DNA from: an uncultured Nitrospira sp.
Lineage (GTDB): Bacteria; Nitrospirota; Nitrospiria; Nitrospirales; Nitrospiraceae
NCBI GenBank assembly: GCA_902500825.1
Contig: CABVRX010000004.1
Coordinates: 124,001-188,000 of the forward strand
Reading direction: 5' to 3'
Length of the DNA: 64,000 bases
Shown here: piece by piece, positions 63,889 to 64,000 of the stretch
Layout of the letters: each line of letters begins with the position of its first letter
How positions within the stretch are numbered: position 1 is the stretch's first letter
Made by a program: the position numbers and the translations under genes
Notes under the pieces: generated by a model
Told to the model about the DNA's origin: nothing
The model's database searches: none
Seen by the model: only the letters and a program-made list of their open reading frames with translations

Positions 63889-64000
63889 GACGTTCTAGAT
63901 GTTTTCTATCCGCAAAGCAACTTGAGCAAATCGTCGATTTGCCCATCCATCCCTCAACGCATAGGGTCTGCCGTACGGTCATCCGACATGCAGCCTCTTC

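Overview
The window looks like the chromosome of a Nitrospira-type bacterium (phylum Nitrospirota). This rests on the GC-rich base composition, the mosaic of housekeeping genes, a probable hopanoid C-3 methylase, tandem TraT-like proteins, a selO gene and several exported families I associate with that genus. There is no rRNA or other marker here, so the genus is an inference. I found no tRNA, rRNA, CRISPR array, intact insertion sequence or prophage structural gene.

1-32.9 kb is a dense housekeeping region. A minus-strand operon runs alaC, hom, thrC and then an ApgM-like gene that probably supplies homoserine kinase activity. A sigma70-type promoter precedes it. Opposite lies the plus-strand run pdxJ, nnr, tsaE, lapA-like, mutS, closed by a strong two-way terminator. 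Next come two related exported proteins, an M16 peptidase and the classic RNA/translation cluster, read on the minus strand as rimP, nusA, infB, DUF503, rbfA, truB, rpsO, pnp. A terminator-like hairpin sits directly in front of rimP, and a palindromic repeat sits between DUF503 and rbfA. Further on are a D-amino-acid transaminase, a chagasin-like inhibitor, a Rieske ferredoxin, a DUF192 protein, a two-cluster ferredoxin, a cupredoxin, a CBS protein, a MEKHLA protein, leuCD, corA, cysQ and an aminotransferase.

32.9-36 kb is a more A/T-rich insert. It has a 0.7 kb non-coding stretch with inverted repeats, then a caspase lipoprotein (PEGA plus peptidase C14) and a DUF4384 lipoprotein. 36-43.9 kb carries msrA, a LOG/TIGR00725 protein, a TPR protein, the TldD/PmbA pair, a small coiled-coil protein and a cupin.

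43.9-46.2 kb is a small accessory island: a HARE-HTH-like/PD-(D/E)XK nuclease, a REP-like repeat, and the toxin-antitoxin modules higBA and hicBA back to back. The hicA frame is cut by one in-frame TAG. 46.2-64 kb holds two TraT-like genes, the hpnR-like radical SAM gene, an HTH/zinc-ribbon regulator with a TPR lipoprotein, a DUF1295 membrane enzyme, an RmlD-like reductase, a large hybrid histidine kinase, ettA, a four-gene hydrolase operon with a 55-aa Cys protein at its 3' end, a lipoprotein PQQ-type sugar dehydrogenase with two His-rich repeats, and selO.
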